This document shows, in pieces, positions 24,242 to 32,894 of a stretch of 64,000 nt of DNA; the first letter of the stretch is position 1, and every line of letters starts with the position of its first letter. The position numbers were made by a program, and so were the translations under genes. The stretch is from contig NZ_CP009516.1 in the NCBI RefSeq assembly GCF_000970285.1, positions 2,893,036-2,957,035 on the forward strand, read 5' to 3'. Source of the DNA: Methanosarcina horonobensis HB-1 = JCM 15518. Its GTDB lineage: Archaea > Halobacteriota > Methanosarcinia > Methanosarcinales > Methanosarcinaceae. Under the pieces are notes generated by a model that was given only the letters and a program-made list of their open reading frames with translations, searched no databases and was not told the DNA's origin.

Positions 24242-24801
24242 TAAATATATTTTGTCCCCTGCGTGTTCCAGGACAGCTTTATTTCAGGATGGGTCTTATT
24301 TTGTCTTTGCGTCCTTACTTTTACTTTTGCAGGTCTGCAATCGGAGGCTTTACACCAACACGTTTCTCAGGATATGCTATCCTGCTCCTCTTGCAGATAA
24401 AAGACTCTTCCAGGTTGGATGCCATCTGCTGCGCGAGCCCTGCAGGGATGCCCATAATCATCAGCTCAGGAGGCAGCCAGGGATTCCCTGTTGGGTCGGC
24501 AGGTCCCACAAAAGCCGAGTCTTTTGGCGCATTTTCTGCCATGCCTGCCGGAAAAGCGATCATCGTAGCACAGACGGGTCCTCCGGGTATTATCGTCCTG
24601 TAAAAGGGATCAGAGTTATTGAATTGGGCAAGCCCGCAGAGGTTTCTGATCTGTTCACTACCTGCAAACAGGATAAATGCTCTGACGGTTTCAGGTGAAA
24701 CTTCATCAGTACACGGTGCAATAACTGTGTATTTGCTATGGGGAGTAATTTTTCCTGCGCGTTCTTTCTGTTCATCGAACAGTTCAGGAGTTGCCTTCAG
24801 G
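24242..24801. repeat. Near-identical direct repeat, copy 2
   Basis: Partner of 21766-22325; see that entry. The copy begins directly at the edge of the MITE-like element. Confidence 0.8.
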
Positions 24802-25127
24802 TGTTCGGCAGCACCACCACGGAAGTCCGGAGTGCCAACAGTTACGAAGTACTTCAGTTTCGGGTGCGGTTCAGCAAGTCCCATCCATACCATTCCGCCG
24901 ATACAACACTGTTCATGTCCTGCCTCAACATAGAGAGGAGGTGTCTCTTTAAAGAGGGCGGAAGCGTATATCGCCTTTGCAACACAGCGGTCTACAGTAT
25001 ACGATGGTACTGCACTCTGCGGGACTTCATCCGTGGCATAGACACAGAGAGGGCGCAGTTGCAGCCTTCCGGCTTCAATGAGCTTTTTCCCCAGCTCTTC
25101 AACGCTTAACATTGCAGTTTCTCTCAT
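24321..25127 (-). CDS. DUF169 family protein, copy 2
   Basis: 268 residues. The last ~130 are virtually identical to copy 1, while the N-terminal half differs at many positions (for example A-V-P-S-Y-T-V-D versus A-A-P-S-Y-K-I-D). The motifs are the same, including G-H-E-Q-C-C. It lies ~60 nt downstream of the intact flavoprotein gene and is probably cotranscribed with it, which suggests a redox context. The function is unknown. Confidence 0.85.
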   Translation of the reverse strand: MRETAMLSVEELGKKLIEAGRLQLRPLCVYATDEVPQSAVPSYTVDRCVAKAIYASALFKETPPLYVEAGHEQCCIGGMVWMGLAEPHPKLKYFVTVGTPDFRGGAAEHLKATPELFDEQKERAGKITPHSKYTVIAPCTDEVSPETVRAFILFAGSEQIRNLCGLAQFNNSDPFYRTIIPGGPVCATMIAFPAGMAENAPKDSAFVGPADPTGNPWLPPELMIMGIPAGLAQQMASNLEESFICKRSRIAYPEKRVGVKPPIADLQK

Positions 25128-25189
25128 GGCATCACCTTTAGAACCTTACCTTGAAAATCCTGCTCTTTGATCTGGCCGCCTCAGTAGTC

Positions 25190-25861
25190 TTACTCTTTGA
25201 GCCAGCCCTTTTCCAGCCAGTAATCGCAGTTGTGCGTCCAATGATCTTTATTGGCAAGGATGACATATTTGAAGTGATCTCTCCATGCCTGGTGTGCAGC
25301 CTCCTGTTCTGGATATGATCTTTTTTCTTTTATCGCTTCAACAAGATCTTTTCCCATCTCACGCGATTTTTCAATGGCTGCTTCCATTGCTTCAGGACCC
25401 CTTGCTACGGAACAGCCTGCTCCTCCGATAGTTTTGCCTCCGCAGTGTAACATAAAGTTGTCCATAATGGCAAGGACAAAATCAAGCTCATCACTACCTG
25501 CAGTTGTTAAGGAAAGGCTGTACTTCCCATCAAAGAGCTGCTCATGAATAACAAGCGGGCTTCTGTCAAACACTGTTTTGAGCTGGGCTGTTACATTTGT
25601 TATGTAGTTAGGGCTGCTCCAGATTATCCCGTCCGCTTCAAGCAGCTTTTCCAGCACGCCGTTATAGTCGTCTTTTATTGAGCATACGCCTGTTTCCTGG
25701 CACTTGTTGCATGCTGTGCAGTATTTGATCTTCAGTTTCGCAACGTCAATAGATTCGACTTCGGCTCCTCCTTTTGCGGCTCCTTCCAGGGCTGCGTCCA
25801 GCAGTTTTAAGGTGTTGCTGTTTTTGCCTCTCGGACTTGATGATATCCCTACTATTTTCAT
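25190..25861 (-). CDS. Iron-sulfur flavoprotein / NADPH-dependent FMN reductase family
   Basis: About 223 residues starting at M-K-I-V-G-I-S-S-S-P-R-G-K-N-S-N-T, the FMN phosphate loop of flavodoxin-like proteins. I chose the ATG at 25861, with AGAGAGGA before it, over the longer frame to 25897. A compact C-T-A-C-N-K-C-Q-E-T-G-V-C motif (residues ~48-60) resembles the [4Fe-4S] site of archaeal iron-sulfur flavoproteins. W-S-S-P-N-Y-I is a further flavin contact. It probably moves electrons in oxidative-stress or reductive reactions. It heads a unit with DUF169 copy 2; its tail is duplicated at 22717-22815. Confidence 0.85.
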   Translation of the reverse strand: MKIVGISSSPRGKNSNTLKLLDAALEGAAKGGAEVESIDVAKLKIKYCTACNKCQETGVCSIKDDYNGVLEKLLEADGIIWSSPNYITNVTAQLKTVFDRSPLVIHEQLFDGKYSLSLTTAGSDELDFVLAIMDNFMLHCGGKTIGGAGCSVARGPEAMEAAIEKSREMGKDLVEAIKEKRSYPEQEAAHQAWRDHFKYVILANKDHWTHNCDYWLEKGWLKE

Positions 25862-26066
25862 AGTTATCCTCTCTTTATATTTGGAAATTAACAACAAGTT
25901 ATTTTTCTCAAGTCTTTATATTAATTTTGTAACTTATACAGGGTTATTGGTGACTTGAGTTAACTTACCATATGGTTAATACCGATTGATGTTTCGACAT
26001 TGAAATAAGCTGTTTGATGTAATAAAATAAATAAAAAAGAGATTTCTATGTCAGATAACTGCTAAT

Positions 26067-26831
26067 TTATTCGTTCCATATGCCGTTAAATATGCTTGCC
26101 TGGTAAGACGCAATCGACACATTTGGGATCCATATAGCTATTGTATTGTCTATGTCCAGAACTTCGTCTTCTACTTTTGAGAACATCATCAACAGTTCTT
26201 TGTCATCTATTATTACAAATTTTGAAAATGATGGCCCGGATATTTTAGTTTCGGGTATAACTGAAGACAATGTTTTAATTATTTCCAGTTCACCTTCTTT
26301 TAATTTTATACTCTGTCTGGATATGGCACGTACGTTTAGCCCTTTTTTCTTAGCATATGATAATTCCGTTTTGAGCCGTTCAATTTCATTTGCAGAGTAA
26401 AGGGCTCCTAAAAGCATTATGTCTCTTTCAGCTCTTCTTATCATATCAAGTGTTTTTGCCGTGATATTATCCATTCCTCTTAAAAGCCAAACTTTAGGAA
26501 TTTCTTTATCCATTAATTTATCGTACAGCATGGACAATTGGTTTGATACATCGTCAACCTCAGAATTAAAAGCGGCTTTTTTCTCTTCGAGTATATCTCT
26601 GGGGTATTTAGGAGTATAAGTAATAGGTCTTGTATGTTCGACTGTTATCCATTTCTCGGTTTTAAGCCTTTTCAGGACATCATATATCTTCGTACGAGGG
26701 ACTTCCGATTCAGCAGCAAGCTCGGTTGCATCGCTCGGACCCAGCGAAACAAGCGTTACATAAACCCTTGCCCCGTAATATGTTAACCCTAACTTTTGTA
26801 ATGTCACTAACATTTTTTCATCGAGCAGCAT
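26067..26831 (-). CDS. TrmB family transcriptional regulator
   Basis: 254 residues. The N-terminal winged helix (L-G-L-T-Y-Y-G-A-R-V-Y-V-T-L-V, A-T-E-L-A-A-E-S-E-V-P-R-T-K-I-Y-D-V-L-K-R-L) is the TrmB signature. A coiled-coil linker and a C-terminal phospholipase-D-like sensor fold (F-V-I-I-D-D-K-E-L-L-M-M) follow. The effector is unknown. It lies upstream, on the same strand, of the flavoprotein/DUF169 unit and could control it. Confidence 0.88.
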   Translation of the reverse strand: MLLDEKMLVTLQKLGLTYYGARVYVTLVSLGPSDATELAAESEVPRTKIYDVLKRLKTEKWITVEHTRPITYTPKYPRDILEEKKAAFNSEVDDVSNQLSMLYDKLMDKEIPKVWLLRGMDNITAKTLDMIRRAERDIMLLGALYSANEIERLKTELSYAKKKGLNVRAISRQSIKLKEGELEIIKTLSSVIPETKISGPSFSKFVIIDDKELLMMFSKVEDEVLDIDNTIAIWIPNVSIASYQASIFNGIWNE

Positions 26832-27069
26832 ATTCTATAATTACCACCTTTATCCTTAATACTGATAAAAAAACATCACAAGCTTATTTACACCAATTTT
26901 GAAGCCATAATAGAGGGCGAAACAAGGGAACTGGAAAATTAAATGGAACTTGCTCTATTAGGTTCGGGAGCAGTTTTTACTCCAGTTAGTAGTTTTATGC
27001 AGCACTATAAGCAACGTGATTGTAGTGATAAACTTTAACGACTTCTGGCTGGCTTGAGCCTTGAAAAGC

Positions 27070-27708
27070 TCACGCTTCCTTATAGCCCCATATCTTCAAA
27101 GATACATCGACCATGAGGTCAATCAGGGATTCTTCACTCTTAATAGTAGATAGGGAGTAGATTATGTCGCAGAAGATAATACCTTTTACAGCAATCCCCC
27201 AGTTCATAAGGACGTCCAGAGGATCTTTATTGCCTATCTCAACACCATTGAAACGGCAGAAAAATTCGGACACGGCTTTGTAGTATTCGTTTTTAAAATC
27301 CATATTTTTGACTTCTTCCACGATCTCGCTGTCGAGTAGTGCAGTCATAATCAAAGCTTTTGTCAAAGAAATATTGTCTTTGGTGTATTGTTGCATATTT
27401 TCTATTACATTCCTCATGTAGCCCGGGAAATCATTAAAATCGATATTTTCGGGCTGCTTTGTCATAAGTAGCTCATCGGTATACCGGTAACCAATCTCCT
27501 TAAGGATGTCAAACTTGCCGCCCGGGAAATATTTGTAAATCAGTCCTATGCTCACACCGCCAGCCTCAGCTATGTCCCGGATAGTCACATTTTCATAACC
27601 TTTTGTCTCTATCAGCATGCATGTGGCATCCTGGATAGAGATAATTTTCGCCTTTTTGTCCCGCTTGACACTCTTCTGATCGTCCTGAACAGTCTTTTTA
27701 GCTGGCAT
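27070..27708 (-). CDS. TetR/AcrR family transcriptional regulator
   Basis: 212 residues. A Lys-rich N-terminus precedes the helix-turn-helix G-Y-E-N-V-T-I-R-D-I-A-E-A-G-G-V-S-I-G-L-I-Y-K-Y-F-P. The C-terminal ligand domain has no clear subfamily. It is divergent from the PGF-CTERM/ABC exporter operon (27857 onward), with a 148-nt gap that contains a TGAAC-ATT-GTTCA palindrome, so it probably represses itself and the exporter. Confidence 0.9.
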   Translation of the reverse strand: MPAKKTVQDDQKSVKRDKKAKIISIQDATCMLIETKGYENVTIRDIAEAGGVSIGLIYKYFPGGKFDILKEIGYRYTDELLMTKQPENIDFNDFPGYMRNVIENMQQYTKDNISLTKALIMTALLDSEIVEEVKNMDFKNEYYKAVSEFFCRFNGVEIGNKDPLDVLMNWGIAVKGIIFCDIIYSLSTIKSEESLIDLMVDVSLKIWGYKEA

Positions 27709-27723
27709 ATGGAATCACCTAAG

Positions 27724-27736
27724 TGAACATTGTTCA
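27724..27736. promoter_or_regulatory. Palindromic operator, TGAAC-N3-GTTCA
   Basis: An exact inverted repeat, 16 nt upstream of the tetR start and 120 nt before the divergent surface-protein gene. Position and symmetry fit a TetR operator; assignment is inference. Confidence 0.5.
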
Positions 27737-27856
27737 TAAGCTTTATTAATAAGCTGTATTCATTAAATCTTAGTAAACTTATGCATGCTCAGAAAAATAA
27801 TTAAAAGTCTTTGAGATCAAAAAATCATTCTGTTATCGAATCGGGGAAAAAAGACC

Positions 27857-29008
27857 ATGAAAGCCTTACTTCTCATACTTGTTTTATTTCTTATATCGGT
27901 CCTCCCGGCCTCTGCAGCAAATACCTCCCAGGTCGAAGGAACAGGTCCAGCCCGCATAGTTGAACTTTATAGTGATATCAAATCCTTTGATGTAACAGTT
28001 TACTCAACCCAGCCCGAAGAGAACCTGACCATTGAGGCTTCTCTGGTTAGACCCGGAAGAGGGACTGAAGAGGTTATTGCTTCACAGGAATTCTTAACTG
28101 GCAGTTTGCCTGCAGATACAAGAGTCACGAAAGTTGGCTTCTGGGAAATAAGGAACGCCGAACGCGGGGCTTACACTCTAAAAATACGGCTTCTGGAGCA
28201 GGGTCAGGTACTTTCGGAATCAGAATACGATTTTGTTTACGGCAGCAATTCCGCTTCCAGACTTCAGGTCAATGACCTTGTCCCTAACTCCGAAGGGATC
28301 ACTGTCGTACTCTCGCCCAATCAGGCTTCACTTTTTGATATCGAGTATATGCTCGTAGACGGGCATGATATTATTTACAGGGCAAGAACCGAAAAAGAGT
28401 CTCTAACCAGCATCCCGGAAGCCTTTTCTGCATCCTGGGGTTCCCTCCTCGAAAACAACAAAGAGTATACAGGAAGAGTAAAAGTCCAGGTCTATTCCCC
28501 TAATCGAGGGTTTGTAGCTTCAACAGAGAATTTCACTGCCAGAGACGATGCAGAAATTACCGATATCTATGAAGATGAAACCGGAGCAAGTGCAACTGTT
28601 TTAGGGCGTTCCCAGGTACCTTTTGAAGGAAGCCTGGTTTTCTCGGTACATAAAGTGCAGGAAACTTCAGGGCGCGGCAGTTCCGTATTTGTCGAATCCG
28701 CCAGGGAGAAAGTCCCGGTGCTGTTGAATGATGATGACGAGACCGTTGAAGTTGCCTGGAGAGAAAGGCTCACTGAAGGAGTCTACAGGCTTGAGATTGA
28801 ACTTATCGGCAACGATGGAGACATTATCGAACGCAGGGAAACTATTATTGAGTCTGACCTTTCCCCCTCGAATACAAGTAATGTAAGCTCTGGTGCAGGG
28901 AACGAAGCCTCAGACGAAAACGGTGGAAATGGCACTCCAGGTTTTTCGATTGTTGCCGGAGTTGCAGGGCTTGCAATGGTTTTCGCCCTTTTCAGAAAGC
29001 TACACTAA
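27857..29008 (+). CDS. PGF-CTERM surface protein linked to ABC exporter
   Basis: 383 residues: a signal peptide (L-I-L-V-L-F-L-I-S-V-L-P-A-S-A-A), several beta-sandwich-like repeats, a Ser/Asn/Gly-rich linker, then G-T-P-G-F-S-I-V-A-G-V-A-G-L-A-M-V-F-A-L-F-R-K. That tail is a PGF-CTERM sorting signal, removed by archaeosortase with lipid attachment in known cases. It is first in a cluster with two FtsX-type permeases and an ATPase, all on +. It may be the extracytoplasmic partner of that transporter. The family is not recognised. Confidence 0.8.
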   Translation: MKALLLILVLFLISVLPASAANTSQVEGTGPARIVELYSDIKSFDVTVYSTQPEENLTIEASLVRPGRGTEEVIASQEFLTGSLPADTRVTKVGFWEIRNAERGAYTLKIRLLEQGQVLSESEYDFVYGSNSASRLQVNDLVPNSEGITVVLSPNQASLFDIEYMLVDGHDIIYRARTEKESLTSIPEAFSASWGSLLENNKEYTGRVKVQVYSPNRGFVASTENFTARDDAEITDIYEDETGASATVLGRSQVPFEGSLVFSVHKVQETSGRGSSVFVESAREKVPVLLNDDDETVEVAWRERLTEGVYRLEIELIGNDGDIIERRETIIESDLSPSNTSNVSSGAGNEASDENGGNGTPGFSIVAGVAGLAMVFALFRKLH

Positions 29009-29116
29009 AACACGTTTGCGTAAAAAATCTGTTTATATCATATAGATGCACCGATCGGGAAAAAATCAGAATAAAACTCAAGAAATCAAAATAAAACCAA
29101 AAAAGCCGTGAATCCC

Positions 29117-30286
29117 ATGCGCTATGAACTCTTTATTGCCCTCAGACAGATTCGGGCAAGAAAATTCCAGACTCTCCTTTCTGTAGGAGCGATAGCTCTC
29201 GCTGTAATGGTACTCACGTTTTCCCAGGCTCTTACGGTAGGTTTTATAGGGGAGCTTTACGACACTACCGTGAATAAACTCCCTCATGTTTCGGTCTCTC
29301 CGCAGGAAGGTGAAGATTACATCTACCTCTACAGGACTCTTGTGGAAAGGATTAGCTCAATAGAAGGCGTTACTGCAGTTTCCCCTTTCCTGACTGGGCA
29401 GGCTTCTTTCAGGTTCAAGGACAATTCCCTCAATGCCGAGCTTAAAGGTGTTGTTCCTTTACAGGAGAGTGAGATCAGCTCTATTGAAGAAGACATGGTT
29501 GAAGGCAGTTTTCGGGAACTCGAGTATTCAAGAAATACGATAGTTATCGGCTCAAAGCTTGCGGAAAAACTTGAAGTTAACCTGGGCGACTCCGTAGATG
29601 TGTCTTTTCCGAACGCAAATCCTCTTTCTCTCAGAGTTGTGGGGATCTTTCATACCGGGTCTCCTCTGGACGAGTCTCTTACATATACTTCTCTGGACAC
29701 TGCCCAGGAATTCTATGACGTTCCGGATGTGGTTAGCGGGGTTTCGGTCCGGCTCAGCGATTTTAATAGGGATCGGGAAGTTGCAACCAAGATTGAAGAA
29801 CTCGGATATAATGCAAGGGGCTGGACTGAAACAAATCCTGAAATCCTGCGTTACATTGCTATAGAGACAACTTCAGGCAACATTATATACGGGCTTATTA
29901 TTGTCATAGCCTCTTTTGGTGTGGTCAGTACCCTGAACCTTTCGGTTATCGGAGCAACAGGCCAGATAGGTATGCTCCGCGCTATGGGCGCCTCGGTCTC
30001 AAGCATCCAGAGGATCTTTATCCTCCAGAGCGGGATTCTCGGCCTTCTGGGCGCCCTTGTCGGTACTTTTACAGGAGTCATGCTAGCCCTGGCAACAGGA
30101 CAGTATGAGATTCCGGCAACTCAAACCGATGCCTACGGTGGTATTACCTCTATCCCGATTGTTGTACGTCCTCAGGATATTGCGTTCATTGTTGTCGCTG
30201 TTTTCCTGCTGAACCTGATCACAGGAGTTTATCCTGCACGACAGGCAGCGAAGCTGGACCCGGTGAAGGCCATTAGTTCAAAGTGA
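29117..30286 (+). CDS. MacB/FtsX-type ABC permease, copy 1
   Basis: About 389 residues. An N-terminal membrane helix, a large extracytoplasmic MacB-like domain (residues ~45-245), then three C-terminal helices of the FtsX domain (M-G-A-S-V-S-S-I-Q-R-I-F, then P-A-R-Q-A-A-K-L-D-P-V-K-A-I). I favour the ATG at 29117 over GTG 29108 because the paralogue starts alike (Y-E-L-x-I-A-L-R-Q). Such permeases export lipoproteins or peptides, or work mechanically outside the membrane. It pairs with 30373-31542 and the ATPase at 31676. Confidence 0.9.
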   Translation: MRYELFIALRQIRARKFQTLLSVGAIALAVMVLTFSQALTVGFIGELYDTTVNKLPHVSVSPQEGEDYIYLYRTLVERISSIEGVTAVSPFLTGQASFRFKDNSLNAELKGVVPLQESEISSIEEDMVEGSFRELEYSRNTIVIGSKLAEKLEVNLGDSVDVSFPNANPLSLRVVGIFHTGSPLDESLTYTSLDTAQEFYDVPDVVSGVSVRLSDFNRDREVATKIEELGYNARGWTETNPEILRYIAIETTSGNIIYGLIIVIASFGVVSTLNLSVIGATGQIGMLRAMGASVSSIQRIFILQSGILGLLGALVGTFTGVMLALATGQYEIPATQTDAYGGITSIPIVVRPQDIAFIVVAVFLLNLITGVYPARQAAKLDPVKAISSK

Positions 30287-30372
30287 GTACAGTTGTAACA
30301 CTATTTCATAGCTTATTTCATAATCGCCGCTGACTAAAACCCAAATATGTATTCATCTAGGAGCTTACTCAG

Positions 30373-31542
30373 ATGTATGAACTGAAAATCGCTTTGAGGC
30401 AGGTATTATCCAGAAAAAGACAGACCCTTTTTGCCATACTTGCCGTTGCCCTGGCAGTAGCCGTAATCACTGTGATGATGGCGATGCTCACTGGTTTTCA
30501 GGATGAGCTTGTTACAGCAAGCATAGAAAATAACCCTCATATCGTCATCAGTCCTCATGACGAAGAAGAAGAGTTCATCCATCTTTACAGGTATACCTCA
30601 GCCCGAATTGCTGAAAAAGAAGGAATTATAGCCGTATCCCCAAAATATCTGGGTCAGGCGGCTCTGGAATATCGGGACAATGCCGAAGGTGTTTCCCTCC
30701 AGGGAGTTGACCCTGCAGCCGAAGAGAGTGTTATGAGGGTGAGCGAGGATGTTGTAGAAGGAGACCTCATGTCCCTTGTCTACACAAGGTACGGGATCCT
30801 GCTCGGAGATAAGCTTGCGGAAAATCTTGAAGTCCATGTAGGAGACAGGGTAGATGCTGTTTTTCCGGGCTCTCAAACAACCTCGTTCAAAGTTGTGGGC
30901 CTGATCCATACCGGGACTGCCGCAGATGAGGTAACAGCTTATGCAAGGCTGGACTCTGTGCAAGACTTTTTCAATGAACCCGGAGTTGTGAGCACTATAG
31001 GAGTCAGGGTTGCAGATCCCTACCAGGCAGATGTCATTGCAGACTCGATTGAAAGAGAAACCGGGCTTGATGCCGTAAGCTGGAGCGAAGCCAATGCCGA
31101 AATTCTCAGTCTCCTGGAAACCCAGATGATCTTTGTAAATATTTTCTATCTTCTGATCTACGGAATTGCAGGCTTTGGGATTGCAAATACCCTTATCACC
31201 ATCGTTGCCCAGAGAACAAGGGAAATAGGTATCCTGAAAGCGATGGGGACTTCTCAAAAGAGCATAATGGTGGTCTTTATTTTCCAGTCCATGATCCTCG
31301 GAGCCATAGGTCTGATACTTGGTACGATTCTCGGTTACGTTGTGACCGTTGGTCTGCAGAGTTATGAAATAGAGGTACCTCAGGAGATGTATTTCGGGCT
31401 TCAGACTCTTCCTCTTGAGGTCGAACCGCTTAACTTTGTATATGCGGCTTTCTTTGCATTTGTCATCAATATCCTCTCAGGAATTTACCCTGCGCGGAAA
31501 GCTGCAAAACTCGACCCTGTAAAAGCAATTGAAAGCGCATGA
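30373..31542 (+). CDS. MacB/FtsX-type ABC permease, copy 2
   Basis: 389 residues, paralogous to the previous gene along its entire length. A single N-terminal helix, a MacB-like extracytoplasmic domain, and three C-terminal helices with M-G-T-S-Q-K-S-I-M-V-V-F are seen. The ending P-A-R-K-A-A-K-L-D-P-V-K-A-I is nearly the same. GGAG precedes the ATG. The two permeases probably form a heterodimer. Confidence 0.9.
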   Translation: MYELKIALRQVLSRKRQTLFAILAVALAVAVITVMMAMLTGFQDELVTASIENNPHIVISPHDEEEEFIHLYRYTSARIAEKEGIIAVSPKYLGQAALEYRDNAEGVSLQGVDPAAEESVMRVSEDVVEGDLMSLVYTRYGILLGDKLAENLEVHVGDRVDAVFPGSQTTSFKVVGLIHTGTAADEVTAYARLDSVQDFFNEPGVVSTIGVRVADPYQADVIADSIERETGLDAVSWSEANAEILSLLETQMIFVNIFYLLIYGIAGFGIANTLITIVAQRTREIGILKAMGTSQKSIMVVFIFQSMILGAIGLILGTILGYVVTVGLQSYEIEVPQEMYFGLQTLPLEVEPLNFVYAAFFAFVINILSGIYPARKAAKLDPVKAIESA

Positions 31543-31675
31543 TATATACAGCCCGCATACAGCCTGCTTTCTGCAGGTGTGAAAAAGACTATACTTTTTA
31601 ATTTCCGCTTAATTTTTTCATGAAACAGGTATATTCGCTTAAAATTTCAATAATTCTAATGAGGCATCGGAAAGT

Positions 31676-32359
31676 ATGACAGAAAAAAGCCCAATTATAG
31701 AGCTTAAGAACCTGACCAAAGTTTACGAAAATGGAGTGGAATTTCGAGCACTCGACAATGTAAGCCTGGAAATTGAGAGAGGGGAATTCGTAGCAATTGT
31801 CGGACCGTCGGGTTCAGGTAAAAGTACACTTATGCACTTAATAGGCCTGCTGGCCACTCCGAGTTCAGGCACTCTCTTGATAGACAGAAATGATGTAACA
31901 AGAATGTCGGACAAAGAACTTTCCGAGACGAGAAACAAGACACTTGGTTTTGTCTTCCAATATCATCATCTGCTTCCGGATTTCACAGCCCTGGAGAATG
32001 TAATGATGCCACTTTTGATTTCTGGAAAAAACAGGAAAGAAGCAACGGAAATTGCCGAAAAGCTTCTGAAAGAGGTAGGGCTTGAGGACAGGATGGATCA
32101 CAGGCCAAGTGAACTTTCAGGAGGGCAGAATCAGAGGGTTGCAATAGCAAGAGCACTGAGCTGTTCTCCTGCAATCGTGCTCGGGGACGAACCTACAGGC
32201 AATCTTGATACAAAAACAGGTGACATGATCTATGAATTGCTCAGGCAGCTGAACAGGGAATATAATCAGACGTTTATCGTAGTTACTCATAGTGAGGATC
32301 TGGCCTCAAAAGCTGACAGAATTATCAGGCTTGTGGATGGGAAAATTACGGTTCAGTAA
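31676..32359 (+). CDS. ABC transporter ATPase, LolD/MacB type
   Basis: 227 residues. Walker A G-P-S-G-S-G-K-S-T, Q-loop V-F-Q-Y-H-H-L-L-P, signature [13 protein letters not shown], Walker B L-G-D-E-P-T-G-N-L-D, and switch His in V-V-T-H-S. The spacing and Q-Y-H-H-L-L-P are typical of LolD-like ATPases that drive FtsX-type permeases. It is the last gene of the exporter cluster. Confidence 0.93.
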   Translation: MTEKSPIIELKNLTKVYENGVEFRALDNVSLEIERGEFVAIVGPSGSGKSTLMHLIGLLATPSSGTLLIDRNDVTRMSDKELSETRNKTLGFVFQYHHLLPDFTALENVMMPLLISGKNRKEATEIAEKLLKEVGLEDRMDHRPSELSGGQNQRVAIARALSCSPAIVLGDEPTGNLDTKTGDMIYELLRQLNREYNQTFIVVTHSEDLASKADRIIRLVDGKITVQ

Positions 32360-32725
32360 GGAGAAAACACGGGGCACGCAAAAGAAAAAACATCTCCCCA
32401 TCCCTATAGATTTTTTCGATTTCGTGCACTTTTCTGGCACTCCGGCAGCGCGGAAGTTTCTCCTTGCTCTGCAGACCTGCAAGTTGCTTGTCGTATGTCA
32501 TATAACCATACAATAAAAATACAAAGGCATCGTGGAAGACAGCAGGAGCATTCCGTAATTGTGTGTAGCTGATAGGTCTACATATAAACCGGTTATTAAT
32601 CTTTTAACTAAATTTTGATAAAAAATGCCCGTTTTATATATCCAGAGAGATTGGCATGTATTAGCTAGTTTTAAACCTGATAAACAGTTAGTGATGTCCT
32701 GAAATAGCATTGGGAAAAATTCTGA
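32360..32725. other. Intergenic region before the nickel cassette
   Basis: No gene supported. It separates the exporter operon from the promoter block at 32726-32778. Confidence 0.5.
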
Positions 32726-32778
32726 TTTTATTATAAAATCATATGATTTATTAATACGTTTTAATAAATTATTAATAC
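32726..32778 (+). promoter_or_regulatory. Shared promoter/operator block before the nickel cassette
   Basis: A TATA-like palindrome TTTTATTATAAAAT (32726-32739; flanks extend it to GATTTTA/TAAAATC) is followed by TTTAATAAATTATTAATAC (32760-32778). The first 15 nt from 32761 (TTAATAAATTATTAA) are themselves a palindrome. TTATTAATAC occurs twice, 21 bp apart (32748 and 32769). The same palindrome and the same 19-mer occur, in the same order toward the gene, before the binding-protein operon at 41942. An operator just downstream of a TATA box is a common archaeal repression layout. Function is inferred. Confidence 0.5.
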
Positions 32779-32894
32779 TAAGAACTTTAACTTGTATTCA
32801 AATGTTTTAACGATCTTCCGGGTGTTTTTTTGTGCAGTGCCATGACGGTGAGTACGCCTAGCATGCTCTAAACGCCCGGTTCGAGGAGTCTGGT

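Noticed and set aside
26943-27038. Short frame M-E-L-A-L-L-G-S-G-A between the TrmB and TetR genes
   Set aside because: Only 31 codons, no family and no clear start context.
32724-32740. GATTTTA/TAAAATC hairpin read as a terminator of the upstream exporter operon
   Set aside because: It lies 365 nt after the last gene, lacks GC pairs and fits a TATA-like promoter element shared with 42224-42237.
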